Below, in pieces: positions 1 through 8,233 of a stretch of 59,964 nucleotides of DNA; within the stretch, counting starts at the first letter, position 1; every line of letters begins with the position of its first letter. Both the position numbers and the translations under genes were made by a program. The notes beneath the pieces are model-generated. The model saw only the letters and a program-made list of their open reading frames with translations. It did no database searches and was not told where the DNA came from. The stretch spans positions 1 to 59,964 of the forward strand of contig JAFGND010000064.1 of NCBI GenBank assembly GCA_016927185.1, given 5' to 3'. Source of the stretch: Candidatus Coatesiibacteriota bacterium. GTDB lineage: Bacteria; JAFGND01.

Positions 1-479
1 CTCATTTATTGGATAGCAGGATGAAAGGAACAATCAAATCAGGTATACCCAAAAAAATATCATATATAATATCATTATTCATAATAAAGGATGATAAGGA
101 ATACTCTATTGATCGTTATGAGTTTTTACAGGAAATAAGCTATGATGTATGGGAAGAGGAATTCCATGTGAAACTTGATAATGATATAAGCCAGACTTTT
201 GATAATGATGATGAGGCTTTTTCAGCACTATGTACTTTGAATGGAATTAGATTATCTATTCCTGAACAATTCAAAGTCCACAATTTATTTTTTATTGTTG
301 TTGCGGCAAAAAGCGAACCTTTTTCAAGCAAGGAGAAAGAAGCTCTTCGAAACTGGGTTTCAACAGATAGAGGTAAAGGGATTTCTTTTCAGGGGCTTCT
401 CGACTTTTTTTTAGAAAAAGGTATAAAAACCACGGAGAAGAAAATACTTATTAAAAGCCCTTTATATAAGAGTAAATAA
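1..479 (+). CDS. DUF4390-like protein, 5' end outside window
   Basis: The reading frame is open to the left edge (frame starting at base 3), so the apparent TTG start at base 9 is probably internal and the gene is truncated by the window. The visible part has the pattern of DUF4390 proteins: an SGIPKK segment near the start, then strand-like text with two tryptophan-containing stretches (VWEEEF and LRNWVS). In Proteobacteria DUF4390 genes sit directly before NtrY-type kinases, and here the next gene starts 1 base after the stop, which supports the call. The molecular function of DUF4390 is not known. The family call rests on faint similarity plus context. Confidence 0.55.
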   Translation, partial: HLLDSRMKGTIKSGIPKKISYIISLFIIKDDKEYSIDRYEFLQEISYDVWEEEFHVKLDNDISQTFDNDDEAFSALCTLNGIRLSIPEQFKVHNLFFIVVAAKSEPFSSKEKEALRNWVSTDRGKGISFQGLLDFFLEKGIKTTEKKILIKSPLYKSK

Positions 480-480
480 A

Positions 481-1953
481 ATGATTTTTAAAACATTGAG
501 ATCAAGCATAATATTCATACTATTGATTGGGTATGCATTATTGGTTATCCCACTAATTCTAGTTACAAGGGGAATAACAAACAGGGCTCTTGGACTGGGA
601 ATAAATCCTGATGTTGAAGAAACGCTTCAAGGAGCTACCAGGTTAGCTCAGGTAAGATATCAGGAGAAAAAGAGATTCTTGACAAGATCAGTTTCTGCTC
701 AATTATCATATGGAGAGGAATTACTAAACAGTGATCTGAATGAACTTGAACCAAGAGAACTGATATGGGCAATTACAGATAGCAATTATACAATAATAAA
801 AGCTGAGAAAGATTTCCCTGCGAATTTCTTGACTTCTGTTTCAAAATCATATCAGAGAGATGAAAAAACATTGGTATACAGGCAGCCATTATCAGATAGA
901 TATGTCGTTTGGGGATGCAACAAACTTGATGATGAATTTGTTAAACAGTTTGAATCATCTATTGCAGCAGTGCAGAATTATGATAGGCTGAAACGACAGA
1001 AAGTTGAATTGGAAAGCAGTCTGAACAGGTTATTCCTATTAACAGCTTTCATAATGATCATTTTTGGGACTTTCATAGGAGTTATTTTTTCAAGGGGAAT
1101 TACGAAACCTCTGGTTAAGCTTATTGAAGGGACTTCTAAAATAGCAAAAGGAGATTTTTCCACTCGTATAAAGGTAATGCCAAGAGGAGAAATTGGCTTG
1201 CTAATAGGAGCATTTAATTCTATGGCAGAACAGCTGGAAAATTATGAAATAGAGAAACAAAGGGTGCAGGAGGAAAAACTGAAAGAACAGAAAATAGTAA
1301 TGTGGCAGCAGATCGCTAAACAGATGGCTCATGAGATTATGAATCCATTGACTCCAATTTCTCTTAGTATTCAGCATTTAAAAGATATATATACTGAGAA
1401 ACCTGAGATTTTTAAGGATGTATTGAATAATTGTACACAGAAAATCCTGGAAGAAATCTCACATCTGAAGAAACTTGTAATGAGTTTTCAGAAATTTGCC
1501 AAGCTTCCTGAACCTAATATGAGTATGATTAGTTTGAAAGAACTTGTAATAGATTTTATAAGATTTCAGCATAATGAAAGAATCAGATTTGCTTTTGAGT
1601 GTCTTGTTGAAAATCCTTTAATAGAAGCAGACAAACAGCTTATTGAACAGATTCTTCTCAACCTGACTCAAAACAGCATTCAAGCAGAAGAAAGCAACAG
1701 GATAATTAATTTGAAGATAAAAATAGAAAAAGAGAAGAATAAGATTATCTTGCAATTCATGGATGACGGACCTGGAGTAAAGGAAGAAGATCTGGAAAAA
1801 CTTACAGATATTTATTTTACAACAAAAGAATCTGGAAGAGGATTAGGTTTAACGATAGTTGATAGAATTTTAGATCAGCATAAAGCTATCATAAATTTTA
1901 GAAACAATCATCCCAGGGGTTTGATAGTAATTATGACATTTCCAGAAGTCTAA
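481..1953 (+). CDS. NtrY-like membrane sensor histidine kinase
   Basis: A 490-residue kinase with a transmembrane helix near residues 8-28, a short extracytoplasmic sensor of about 150 residues, a second helix near 183-205, a HAMP linker to about 257, and HisKA plus HATPase_c domains. The phospho-acceptor is His284 in AHEIMNPLTP, the NtrY form of the H-box. The N box (NLTQNSIQA) and G boxes (DDGPGVKEED, GRGLGLTI) are present. It is expected to autophosphorylate and pass phosphate to the response regulator encoded 14 bases downstream. NtrY kinases normally have a larger periplasmic part and a PAS domain. This one lacks an obvious PAS, so the signal cannot be inferred. Confidence 0.88.
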   Translation: MIFKTLRSSIIFILLIGYALLVIPLILVTRGITNRALGLGINPDVEETLQGATRLAQVRYQEKKRFLTRSVSAQLSYGEELLNSDLNELEPRELIWAITDSNYTIIKAEKDFPANFLTSVSKSYQRDEKTLVYRQPLSDRYVVWGCNKLDDEFVKQFESSIAAVQNYDRLKRQKVELESSLNRLFLLTAFIMIIFGTFIGVIFSRGITKPLVKLIEGTSKIAKGDFSTRIKVMPRGEIGLLIGAFNSMAEQLENYEIEKQRVQEEKLKEQKIVMWQQIAKQMAHEIMNPLTPISLSIQHLKDIYTEKPEIFKDVLNNCTQKILEEISHLKKLVMSFQKFAKLPEPNMSMISLKELVIDFIRFQHNERIRFAFECLVENPLIEADKQLIEQILLNLTQNSIQAEESNRIINLKIKIEKEKNKIILQFMDDGPGVKEEDLEKLTDIYFTTKESGRGLGLTIVDRILDQHKAIINFRNNHPRGLIVIMTFPEV

Positions 1954-1967
1954 ACAAGGAGTTTTGA

Positions 1968-3374
1968 ATGTACAGCATTTTGATAGCAGATGATGAGAAG
2001 AACATAAGATCAAGTCTGGAGATGATTTTATCAAGTGAACCTGATTATCAGATATTTCTAGCTGCTGATGGAGCACAAGCAATCCAGATAATACAGAATG
2101 AGAATATTGATCTATTAATCCTGGATCTTAAGATGCCAGTTATGGATGGATATCAGGTTCTTAAACACCTGCAAGATAAAGATATAATTGTAATAGTAAT
2201 ATCAGGATTTGCAGATGTGGAAACAGCAGTACAGGCAATGAAATATGGAGCATATGATTTCATAGAAAAACCTTTATCTAAAGAAAAGATACTTGTAAAT
2301 ATTAGAAACTCCCTTGAAAGCAGAAGTATAAAGCAAGAGAACAAGCAGCTTAAGGAAACAGTATCTTCTCAATATGTAATGATTTATAGTGATCAAAAAA
2401 TGCAGAAGCTGGTTCAGGAAGTAGAAAAGATTGCTCCAACAAATGCAACAGTACTTATTTGTGGAGAAAGTGGAACAGGCAAAGAAGCTTTTGCAAATCT
2501 GATACATGAAAAGAGCAAAAGATCATCCTATCCTTTCGTAAAAGTAAATTGTGCTGCAATTCCGGAGAGCCTTATAGAAAGTGAGCTTTTTGGTTTTGAA
2601 AAGGGAAGTTTCACGAATGCATATAAGGCAAGAAAAGGCAAGTTCGAACTTGCACACAGAGGGACTCTTTTTCTTGATGAAATAGGGGAAATGAGTCTTT
2701 CAACTCAGGTGAAGATATTAAGAGTGCTTCAAGAAGGAGAATTTGAGAGAATTGGTGGAGAAAAAGGCATCAGGGTAGATGTAAGATTGGTTGTTGCTAC
2801 TAATAAAAATCTCGCCCAGGAAGTAAGAGAAGGTAGATTCAGAGAAGATCTTTTCTACAGAATAAATGTGATAAATTTCCAGATTCCCCCTTTAAGGCAA
2901 AGATATTCTGATATTCCCTTAATTATCGATTTCTATATAGATAAATTCTGCAGGGATTACGGCTTGCCTGAAAAGAAAGTGAGTTCACATGTTTACAATG
3001 AGCTCTCTGCTTATAGCTGGCCTGGTAATGTGAGAGAACTCAGAAATCTTATAGAAAGGCTTGTCATTATTACTGAAGGCAATATTATAAATGCAAGCGG
3101 CTTGGAAAAACATGTTGCAGCTTCTGTAAGCGAATCAAAAGTTGAAAGTGAAGTAATTTCATTTAAATCAGAGAAGATTGTCCCTTTAAGGGACTTCAGG
3201 GCAAAAACAGAAGAAGAATACATTATTCATGTCCTGAATCTGACTCAATGGAATATTACTCAGGCATCTGAAATACTTGGTATAGAGCGAACATATCTCC
3301 ACAGGAAAATCAAGGCATACAATCTGAAAAAGATTACTAGTACACAAATAGAAAAAGAAACTGAGTTCGACTAG
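1968..3374 (+). CDS. NtrX/NtrC-family response regulator with AAA+ domain
   Basis: A 468-residue protein with a receiver domain (phospho-acceptor Asp53 in ILDLKMP), a sigma-54-activator AAA+ domain (Walker A GESGTGKEA near 166-174, Walker B LFLDEIGE) and a C-terminal Fis-type helix-turn-helix (ASEILGIERTYLHRKI). It pairs with the NtrY-like kinase just upstream. The sigma-54 contact loop, normally GAFTGA, reads GSFTNA at residues 213-218. The key threonine is kept but two positions differ. The family remodels sigma-54 RNA polymerase by ATP hydrolysis. Whether this variant still does so, or acts as an ordinary regulator as some NtrX proteins do, cannot be decided from the sequence. The gene overlaps the convergent next gene by 4 bases. 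Confidence 0.88.
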   Translation: MYSILIADDEKNIRSSLEMILSSEPDYQIFLAADGAQAIQIIQNENIDLLILDLKMPVMDGYQVLKHLQDKDIIVIVISGFADVETAVQAMKYGAYDFIEKPLSKEKILVNIRNSLESRSIKQENKQLKETVSSQYVMIYSDQKMQKLVQEVEKIAPTNATVLICGESGTGKEAFANLIHEKSKRSSYPFVKVNCAAIPESLIESELFGFEKGSFTNAYKARKGKFELAHRGTLFLDEIGEMSLSTQVKILRVLQEGEFERIGGEKGIRVDVRLVVATNKNLAQEVREGRFREDLFYRINVINFQIPPLRQRYSDIPLIIDFYIDKFCRDYGLPEKKVSSHVYNELSAYSWPGNVRELRNLIERLVIITEGNIINASGLEKHVAASVSESKVESEVISFKSEKIVPLRDFRAKTEEEYIIHVLNLTQWNITQASEILGIERTYLHRKIKAYNLKKITSTQIEKETEFD

Positions 3375-4111
3375 AAGAATAAATTACTTCCTTTTTTAAA
3401 TCTTAATCCCAGCAATCCATATTTGGTTTTTCGTGAATCGCAATCATGTAATTCAAATTTACTGTTATAACTTCCGAACAAGCCCAATTCCATTTTTTCA
3501 GGAATATAGGAGATTGACAATTCCTGGAGATGGCTGAGGTTATTCCTTTCATAAGCACTTGTAACTTCAACTGTATAAGAAGGTCTTAAGAATATTTTGC
3601 TTTTTTTGAAAATTGGTATATTTGAATATATTTGACTATAAAGACTCCAATTCCTGGATGCTTTATGATTACCTCCATAAGCACCCCACATACTTGATAG
3701 AACAATGAATGAGAGTTCCTGGTTTATGCAGATATAATAGTATTCCCAGGATTCTGTTGTAAGATCCCATCTATCTACATTATGTCTGCATTGATGCCAT
3801 ATTCCCGAGAATAAAGTTGTTTTGTTCAGTCTATGGGAAGCTTTTATTTCAATATCATATTGAAGGAAATTTGGCTGCCAGATAACTCCCTTTGGATCAT
3901 CCTCAACAAAAGATCTCACTGCAAAACGCAGATTCATTTTATTCGTTGGATTTTCAAAAATTATCGGTATTACCTCACAAGTGACAAGCCAGTTTATGGT
4001 TGTAGTGTCAGAAAAACCTTTTGCCCATGAAAAGCTGCCATCCAAATCTGGAAATATTTCGCTATGCAAATTGATACTAAGACTATAAAAAAGCAAACCT
4101 ACAAAAAACAT
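3371..4111 (-). CDS. Exported hypothetical protein, probable outer-membrane barrel
   Basis: A 246-residue protein with a hydrophobic N-terminus (MFFVGLLFYSLSINLHS) that looks like a signal peptide. The rest is aromatic-rich with alternating strand-like stretches and ends in an aromatic residue, as many outer-membrane beta-barrels do. A central block holds IWHQCRHNVDRWD, with a histidine-rich centre. I do not recognise the family with confidence. It is convergent with and overlaps the NtrX-like gene, and is divergent from the next operon across a 276-base spacer rich in inverted repeats. Function unknown. Confidence 0.55.
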   Translation of the reverse strand: MFFVGLLFYSLSINLHSEIFPDLDGSFSWAKGFSDTTTINWLVTCEVIPIIFENPTNKMNLRFAVRSFVEDDPKGVIWQPNFLQYDIEIKASHRLNKTTLFSGIWHQCRHNVDRWDLTTESWEYYYICINQELSFIVLSSMWGAYGGNHKASRNWSLYSQIYSNIPIFKKSKIFLRPSYTVEVTSAYERNNLSHLQELSISYIPEKMELGLFGSYNSKFELHDCDSRKTKYGLLGLRFKKGSNLFF

Positions 4112-4137
4112 GCAAAAACCGCTTTAAAAATAGATAG

Positions 4138-4193
4138 TTTTGTAAAGTAATTTCTTTAACAAGTACCAATCAAAAAATATTATTTACAAAACT
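4138..4193. repeat. Inverted repeat pair with TTTACAAA core
   Basis: GTTTTGTAAA at 4138-4147 and its exact reverse complement TTTACAAAAC at 4184-4193 are separated by 36 bases. The match extends by one more A-T pair outward. A third copy of the core lies just downstream at about 4199-4207. All fall in the spacer between two divergent transcription units, so operator sites are possible. No known consensus is recognised. Confidence 0.5.
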
Positions 4194-4235
4194 TTATATT
4201 TTACAAAGCTTAGTAAGCATTATTTTGATTGAATA

Positions 4236-4285
4236 ATTTATGAACAGGTAAATAGGATAATAGTTCTATTATCTAGTTCATAAAT
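4236..4285. promoter_or_regulatory. Long imperfect hairpin in divergent spacer
   Basis: ATTTATGAAC (4236-4245) pairs perfectly with GTTCATAAAT (4276-4285). Inside it GATAATAG (4256-4263) pairs with CTATTATC (4266-4273), leaving a 10-base bulge on the left arm only. No T-run follows, so it is not a typical intrinsic terminator. It lies about 100 bases upstream of the gene at 4388 and could be a leader structure or a double operator. Confidence 0.5.
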
Positions 4286-4387
4286 CAGGCAACAAAGCTT
4301 TAATAAGATTAGATTATTAGTGACTAGAAGGGAAAAAAGCATTGACGTTTGATTAGGGATTCCTAAGAAGGGGCAAGGATTAAAGAA

Positions 4388-4963
4388 ATGAAGCTAAAAA
4401 CAGCGCTTATTATTATAGGTATTTATGCTATTATTAGTGCATATATTCTGATAAAGGGAGATACTGATCCCCTTATTCATATTGAAGACAGACTAAAGAA
4501 ATTCAAGGATGCACTTCCTTCAGAAGTGAGGGATCCTTTTGAAAAAGGGGATTATGATTCTGCAACTATAGCACTGGAGGAGATACATACAAAAGCCATA
4601 TTATATAAAATAGGATCAGGCTTGGTAGAACATCAGAAAAAAACTGGCAAGTTTGTTGATAAGATTGCATTATTAGAAGATGAAATACCCTTTGCTATTT
4701 CTTACAGAAATCCAGTCAATAATGAGCCTTTGGAGATAAAAATTTCAGAAGATGGAAAGACAGCAACAATTAGTGCGAATTTTAAGGAAAAGGAATCCAT
4801 AAAGATTGATGTTTCTGAACTTGAGAAATACAAACCTTTTTATGAGAAAATGCAGAAGATAGATATAATCAAGGACGAAGAAGGAATAAATATATTTACT
4901 CCCAAGGAAGTTATTCTCTTCTTTAAGGATTACTTTGTAGACAAACTGAGCAAGAAAAAATGA
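4388..4963 (+). CDS. Membrane-anchored hypothetical protein
   Basis: A 191-residue protein with one N-terminal hydrophobic segment (ALIIIGIYAIISAYILI, residues 6-22) followed by a charged, soluble-looking domain. It is most likely anchored to the inner membrane or exported. A central stretch (ISYRNPVNNEPLEIKISEDG) is beta-rich, and the C-terminus is helical and lysine-rich. No family is recognised. It overlaps the PorV-like gene downstream by ATGA, so the two are probably translated together and may work together at the envelope. Confidence 0.65.
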   Translation: MKLKTALIIIGIYAIISAYILIKGDTDPLIHIEDRLKKFKDALPSEVRDPFEKGDYDSATIALEEIHTKAILYKIGSGLVEHQKKTGKFVDKIALLEDEIPFAISYRNPVNNEPLEIKISEDGKTATISANFKEKESIKIDVSELEKYKPFYEKMQKIDIIKDEEGINIFTPKEVILFFKDYFVDKLSKKK

Positions 4964-5928
4964 AAAAGTCAATAATACTAATTATAATGAGTTTTTTAAG
5001 CACGTTGTATGCAACCAAATATGCAGGGGAATTCCTTTCTTATGGTATAGGAGCTAGAACTCTTGGAATGGGTGGAGGAGGAATTGCATTAAATCTAGGT
5101 ACTGAAGCATTATACTGGAATCCAGCTTCCTTGGGAAGAATGCAAACTCCTGAAATACTTGCGATGCATTGTGAACAATTCGGAGGATTATCGCAATTTG
5201 ATTTTATTGGTTTCAGTAAAAGATATAAAACGGATGAGGGTATTGGAATAGGTCTTTCTATGTTAAGCGTACCTGATATACCATATACTGAACTACCTGA
5301 TCCTTCGAAACCTCCTTCAGCGGATAACAGGCCATATATAAGTAAATATGTAACGAGCAGGGATTTTGCACTTAATCTTGGTTACAGCAGATACTTCAAG
5401 AATGTTGTTTCAAGCAAGGGATTAGTATTGGGAGCTACTTTTAAAGGGATATACAGGCATCTTGGAGATGATTCTGCTTATGGAGGTGGATTTGATTTGG
5501 GTATGCAGTTTCCTGTTCATCCAAGATTGGTAATAGGAACAATAGTAAAAGACTGCTTTACAACACCACTTATCTGGAGCACTGGGAAGAAGGAGATAAT
5601 TGTTCCATCACCATGGTTGGGTTTTGCTTACAGAATGCCTTTTATTTTTGGTGGAGAATTAACATTAATGAGTGACACTGAATGGCATTTCGAGAACAGA
5701 CAGACTGCAGACCAGTTTTCATTGGGAAAAACTACGATGAATCTTCATTATGGAATAGAATATTTAATAAAGAAGAGGGTAGCATTGAGAGCTGGAAGTG
5801 ATGAAGGCGTATTTACTGCTGGTTCAGGGATTTATCTGAACAAGATTGCTTTGAATTATGCTTTCTTGTCTGATGATGATTTCAATGGATCATCGCACAG
5901 GATTTCAGGGAATTATTTTTTTAAATAG
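4960..5928 (+). CDS. PorV/UPF0164-like outer-membrane beta-barrel protein
   Basis: A 322-residue protein with a signal peptide (cleavage likely near YATKYA) and the hallmark start of the PorV/PorQ/UPF0164 group: GARTLGMGGGGIAL followed by ALYWNPASLG. The remainder is a repeating beta pattern and the chain ends in an aromatic-lysine tail (NYFFK). Family members are FadL-like barrels of the outer membrane. PorV itself escorts T9SS cargo to the sortase. Because three T9SS-type cargo proteins lie elsewhere in the window, a PorV-like role is plausible, but the group also contains many barrels of unknown role. It overlaps the upstream gene by 4 bases. Confidence 0.75.
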   Translation: MKKSIILIIMSFLSTLYATKYAGEFLSYGIGARTLGMGGGGIALNLGTEALYWNPASLGRMQTPEILAMHCEQFGGLSQFDFIGFSKRYKTDEGIGIGLSMLSVPDIPYTELPDPSKPPSADNRPYISKYVTSRDFALNLGYSRYFKNVVSSKGLVLGATFKGIYRHLGDDSAYGGGFDLGMQFPVHPRLVIGTIVKDCFTTPLIWSTGKKEIIVPSPWLGFAYRMPFIFGGELTLMSDTEWHFENRQTADQFSLGKTTMNLHYGIEYLIKKRVALRAGSDEGVFTAGSGIYLNKIALNYAFLSDDDFNGSSHRISGNYFFK

Positions 5929-6172
5929 GAGGTATGAAACGTTACCTGATAAGAATAACAAATCTGAATTAGGTAAGATTATCTGGTATGATAAGTGGAA
6001 AAAAATAGGTTTTCTGGAAAGAATTAGTGGGGAGCATGCTTTTTTTCACGAAACTGCCTGTATTGCAGAAGAACTAGAATTACTGGAACCAGGTAAAACA
6101 GTAGAATATGTTTATTTCACTAGCAAAAGAGGAAGTAGAGCAATTAATGTCCGTTTAGTTAACAATCAATAA
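5885..6172 (+). CDS. Cold-shock-domain-like protein, start uncertain
   Basis: The C-terminal 75 residues read as a cold-shock (OB) domain: LGKIIWYDKWKKIGFL, then HAFFHETACI, then GKTVEYVY and RGSRAINVRLV, matching the GxVKWF / GFI / VFVH / GPxAxNV pattern of CspA. The aromatic RNP1/RNP2 positions are partly retained. The start is a problem. A perfect AGGAGG lies at 5927-5932, but no ATG, GTG or TTG in this frame follows it. The ATG at 5934 is out of frame and runs into TAG after 12 codons. The nearest in-frame ATG (5885) lies inside the upstream gene, and an ACG lies at ideal spacing (5939). A sequencing indel, an unusual start codon or frameshifting are all possible. Confidence 0.6.
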   Translation: MDHRTGFQGIIFLNRRYETLPDKNNKSELGKIIWYDKWKKIGFLERISGEHAFFHETACIAEELELLEPGKTVEYVYFTSKRGSRAINVRLVNNQ

Positions 6173-6186
6173 TCAAGGGGGTATAA

Positions 6187-6939
6187 ATGAATCAGAAAGG
6201 CAACAAACAAATAGATATTAAAACAGTTGAAGATGCATTACTGGATAGAGAAGTCATCGATGATCGTTTTGATAAGCTTTTGCGTCAGTTCAATACAATA
6301 GAAAAACTGAAAAAGGATTATGAGCAGAAAGTCAAGAATAGCACAAAAATGCTGAAGGATTACCAAACACAAATAGAAGATTCAATAAAGGAAGCCAACA
6401 AATCATTAAGGGAATTCAAGAAGAAGGAAGAAGGTATAAATCAGGAACTTTCAGATGTTATGTTAAGGCACAGCATTGGCGAAATAAATGACAAAGAATC
6501 TGCTGATAAAGAAGCTGCATTGAAAAAAGAAATAGGTAATATTAAAAGACAGATGTCAGAAGCATTGCAGAAAAGAAAAAAATACGCAGATTTATCAGAA
6601 AAAATCAAGGATCTTAATCTTGATTATTCTGATATAGCAACAGATATAAATGAAGATGAGATAAATGAAGCATTAGATGCCTTAGGTGATACAGAAACCA
6701 AGGAAGAAAAGGAAAATATTGTTGAGGAAAAAAATAAGGATATTCCTGTAGTCGATGCAAAGAAGCAAGATAAAGAAGATAAGAAAAAAGAGAGCCAGGA
6801 ATTTGATATAATGGATGAAATAGAGGAACTGGAATCTGAGGAAGTTGCTGAGGTTACCTGTAGTGTATGTGGTGAAAAGAACATCCTTGATGATAACAAG
6901 GAAATGAGATGCAAGAAATGCGGAGCAGATTTATTGTAG
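6187..6939 (+). CDS. Coiled-coil protein with C-terminal zinc ribbon (A)
   Basis: A 250-residue cytoplasmic protein. Residues about 10-150 are strongly heptad-like and charged (coiled coil), followed by an acidic linker, and the last 25 residues form a zinc ribbon: CSVCGEKN ... RCKKCGADLL, two CxxC knuckles. It has an RHSIGEINDKES segment that matches RHELGEYNNEEE in the protein at 8223, so the two are paralogues although that one has three zinc ribbons. They flank holA and a small membrane protein. No function is known to me. A scaffold or adaptor role is only a guess. The ribosome site AAGGGGG lies before the ATG. Confidence 0.75.
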   Translation: MNQKGNKQIDIKTVEDALLDREVIDDRFDKLLRQFNTIEKLKKDYEQKVKNSTKMLKDYQTQIEDSIKEANKSLREFKKKEEGINQELSDVMLRHSIGEINDKESADKEAALKKEIGNIKRQMSEALQKRKKYADLSEKIKDLNLDYSDIATDINEDEINEALDALGDTETKEEKENIVEEKNKDIPVVDAKKQDKEDKKKESQEFDIMDEIEELESEEVAEVTCSVCGEKNILDDNKEMRCKKCGADLL

Positions 6940-6989
6940 GAAAGAAATAGGGGTAATGACATTATTGAAAGCATAACCGGAAAGAAGTA

Positions 6990-8015
6990 ATGAACAGGCT
7001 TCCAAATGAAACTAGTGCAATCAAGCTTGAAGGCACATTGAGAAACGTGGATGAGATTCCAGGTTCTATCATGGTTATTGGTGAAGATGAATATCTTCAG
7101 AATCATTCCATTGATGTGCTGAAGGCCTATTTCCTTAAAAAGGGTGGGGAAATTGAGAAGTTTGATGCTGAAATTACGGATTTGCTTACATGTCTGGATA
7201 GCATTTCAAATCTCAGCATGTTTTCATCAAGAAAACTATCTATTATATATAATGCTGACAAGATAAATATAGCAGATGAAAAAAGAAGATTTGAAGAATT
7301 AGTTTTTACATCGGACAATGATAGATTGATTGTTTTTGTAACCAGCAAACTTGATGGAAGAACTTCTGTTGCCAAAATCCTGAACAAGATTCCCAAAATC
7401 GACTGCAAGAAAATGAAACCTCACATTTTGAAAGACTGGTGCACAGGCTATCTTAAGGAAAAGAGCATCAGAATTAAAGACAAATTGCTTGATGAAATAA
7501 TTTATGAATATAGCGACAATACAGCATTATTGGTATCTGAGTTTGACAAGATGTTATTGTATTTACCTAAAGATGGAGAATTTAAGGAAGAGCTACTAAA
7601 TCTGATGAGTCCTAATTTTAAAGCATCAAGCTATGATTTTGTCAATGCCATTATGGAAAGAAAGGTTTTAAAAGCATGGGATTATCTAAATAACATAGAA
7701 CTTTACAAGGGACTCCAGAATGAGTCCATGCTTATATTAACTGCACTCTATAAAGAATTCGTAAAACTTTTCCGGATAAAAGCATATATGGCTGCTAATG
7801 TTTCCAAACAAGAAATTGCTAATAAGATGTTCTTAAAGGAGTATCTATTGGCCAGTTATATTAATAATTCAAGCAAATGGGATTACAATGAATTAAAATT
7901 AGCTTGCATTTTAATTGCTGATTTAGACAAGGATTTAAAATTATTGAATGTTAACAGTATTTTTCTTTGGAAGAATTTTATAATTGAACTACTTAATGAA
8001 AAGGTGGTAGCATGA
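6990..8015 (+). CDS. holA: DNA polymerase III delta subunit (clamp loader)
   Basis: A 341-residue protein, the usual HolA length. The N-terminal AAA+-like fold begins MVIGEDEYLQ, as in the family, followed by a region around KLDGRTSVAKIL that matches the typical 'kldkr..l.k.l' block. Then come a CxxW segment (DWCTGYLKEK) and a helical C-terminal collar domain. Delta opens the beta sliding clamp within the clamp-loader complex. Sequence conservation in this family is weak, so the call rests on the ordered motifs and length. The stop overlaps the next start by ATGA. Confidence 0.82.
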   Translation: MNRLPNETSAIKLEGTLRNVDEIPGSIMVIGEDEYLQNHSIDVLKAYFLKKGGEIEKFDAEITDLLTCLDSISNLSMFSSRKLSIIYNADKINIADEKRRFEELVFTSDNDRLIVFVTSKLDGRTSVAKILNKIPKIDCKKMKPHILKDWCTGYLKEKSIRIKDKLLDEIIYEYSDNTALLVSEFDKMLLYLPKDGEFKEELLNLMSPNFKASSYDFVNAIMERKVLKAWDYLNNIELYKGLQNESMLILTALYKEFVKLFRIKAYMAANVSKQEIANKMFLKEYLLASYINNSSKWDYNELKLACILIADLDKDLKLLNVNSIFLWKNFIIELLNEKVVA

Positions 8016-8233
8016 TACCATTTGTTCAGATAGGTCTGCTTTTTTCTTTTTTACTTGTAATATTTGCTATGCTGAAAAAAGTGGGAATCATACCAGAATT
8101 ATTGTTTTTTGGTCTCACATCAAGAACATTAATGGTAGGAGCTTTTTATATCGTGCTTTTAATGATATCTTTGGTTTTAATTGAGATTTGGAAGAAGTTG
8201 ACTAATGGTAAAGGAGGCGGGAATGACCGTTGA
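8012..8233 (+). CDS. Small two-helix membrane protein
   Basis: A 73-residue protein with two hydrophobic segments (about residues 4-22 and 30-57) and a short basic C-terminus. It starts at an ATGA overlap with holA and ends 11 bases inside the next gene, so it belongs to the same transcript. No family is recognised. Its conserved-looking position between holA and the zinc-ribbon protein is the only clue to role. Confidence 0.65.
   Translation: MIPFVQIGLLFSFLLVIFAMLKKVGIIPELLFFGLTSRTLMVGAFYIVLLMISLVLIEIWKKLTNGKGGGNDR

Noticed and set aside
6624-7106. Long minus-strand ORF (160 codons)
   Set aside because: It is antisense to the zinc-ribbon gene and holA, is Ser/Phe-rich low complexity and matches the reverse of a Lys/Glu coiled coil.
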